A program made the position numbers and the translations under genes. This document shows positions 5,115-5,518 of a stretch of DNA of 5,518 bases, piece by piece. The notes below the pieces were generated by a model that saw only the letters and a program-made list of their open reading frames with translations, was not told the origin of the DNA and searched no databases. Each line of letters begins with the position of its first letter. Within the stretch, counting starts at the first letter, position 1. Source of the stretch: an uncultured Candidatus Melainabacteria bacterium (GTDB lineage: Bacteria > Cyanobacteriota > Vampirovibrionia > Gastranaerophilales > Gastranaerophilaceae). The stretch covers positions 1-5,518 of the forward strand of contig CALEJY010000240.1 of NCBI GenBank assembly GCA_937898445.1. The letters run 5' to 3'.

Positions 5115-5518
5115 TTATTTGTATGTTCCAACTTTTCTGCCGTATTTATCGTATTGAGTTATTTTGCCAGAAGAATCTTTTTTCAAAGTTCCAGTCTTTT
5201 GCCCATATTTGTTATAATGAGTTGTTGTTCCGTTAGAATTTGTTTTGTAGGTTCCTGTTTTAGAGCCGTACTTGTCGTAGGTTGTATATCCGCTTGAAGT
5301 TTTTCTCGCAGTTCCTGTTCTACTGCCATATTTGTCATAAGTTGTGTAACCACTAGAGGTTTGTTTAATTGTTCCGGTTTTACTTCCATAACGGTCATAA
5401 GAAGTTGTTACCGAACCGTTTGTGCGATAGGAACCTGTTTTTGAACCGTATTTATCGTATGCTTTAGTCGTCGCACAAAGAGCAAAGCTAGCACTCAAAA
5501 ACAACGTGAAAATCGTTA
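5115..5518 (-). CDS. Secreted YD-like tandem-repeat protein, N-terminus cut by the window edge
   Basis: The frame is open to the window edge, and the visible N-terminus (TIFTLFLSASFALCATTKA) is the hydrophobic core and end of a signal peptide. The true start therefore lies outside the window, and the TTG at 5502-5504 is not the start. Cleavage is likely around ALCA or TTKA; the cysteine lacks a convincing lipobox. The rest is six tandem repeats of 20-21 residues with consensus YDKYGSKTGTYKTSSGTTT; the last is cut short at YDKYGRKVGTYK. The YD...G pattern and spacing recall the YD repeats of Rhs/teneurin-type proteins, but this protein is small and has no toxin domain. It probably forms a beta-rich surface or periplasmic protein. 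I do not recognise a named family and assign no function. It stands upstream of the ATPase in the same direction. Confidence 0.75.
   Translation of the reverse strand, partial: TIFTLFLSASFALCATTKAYDKYGSKTGSYRTNGSVTTSYDRYGSKTGTIKQTSSGYTTYDKYGSRTGTARKTSSGYTTYDKYGSKTGTYKTNSNGTTTHYNKYGQKTGTLKKDSSGKITQYDKYGRKVGTYK
5118..5459 (-). repeat. Six tandem coding repeats of 60-63 bp
   Basis: Each unit encodes YDKYG followed by a KTG-containing stretch. The bases have drifted (for example TATTTATCGTA against TACTTGTCGTA on the plus strand) while the Y, YG and TG positions are kept, which fits selection on the protein. Units may be gained or lost by slippage. Confidence 0.8.

Noticed and set aside
5118..5459. 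CRISPR-like array from regular 60-63 bp periodicity
   Set aside because: The repeats are coding, adjacent without unique spacers, and diverge at silent positions as protein repeats do.

Overview
This is an AT-rich bacterial accessory region. It uses the standard genetic code, sigma70-type promoters and purine-rich Shine-Dalgarno sites. A serine-recombinase remnant, an IS30-family insertion sequence and a secreted YD-like repeat protein would suit a low-GC, perhaps gut-associated, bacterium (Firmicutes-like or another AT-rich phylum). The window does not settle the phylum.

Layout. Positions 1-795 hold the 3' part of a reading frame in which the zinc ribbon and coiled coil of a serine recombinase run in frame into the C-terminal half of a DUF3800 protein. 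That frame is cut by an intact IS30-like element (763-1845) flanked by a perfect 12-bp direct repeat. The lost DUF3800 tail resumes in the same frame on the far side (1846-1947). The end of the DUF3800 tail overlaps a near-consensus promoter (TTGAAA, 17 bp, TATACT). Its predicted start site is the first base of a compact structured RNA of about 85-90 nt with a U-tract (1972-2068). Only 26 bp later begins a small TIR protein of the MTH538/ThsB-like type (2095-2529). An intergenic stretch of about 500 bp (2530-3033) has no convincing gene but several inverted repeats and one extended -10 box.

The right half is on the minus strand. A secreted repeat protein that begins beyond the window edge (5115-5518) lies upstream of a 661-residue double-AAA ATPase (3034-5019), which ends at a strong intrinsic terminator. 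The loop of that terminator is perfectly complementary over 12 nt to the ATPase gene's own ribosome-binding region, which suggests a 5'/3' UTR interaction.

How the parts may work together. DUF3800, structured RNA and TIR form a compact plus-strand unit resembling a defence or toxin/regulator cassette. Its DUF3800 member is now chimeric and broken. The RNA is either a stand-alone small RNA or a leader/attenuator for the TIR gene, since no other clear TIR promoter is visible. The ATPase and the repeat protein are a separate unit that may be co-transcribed.
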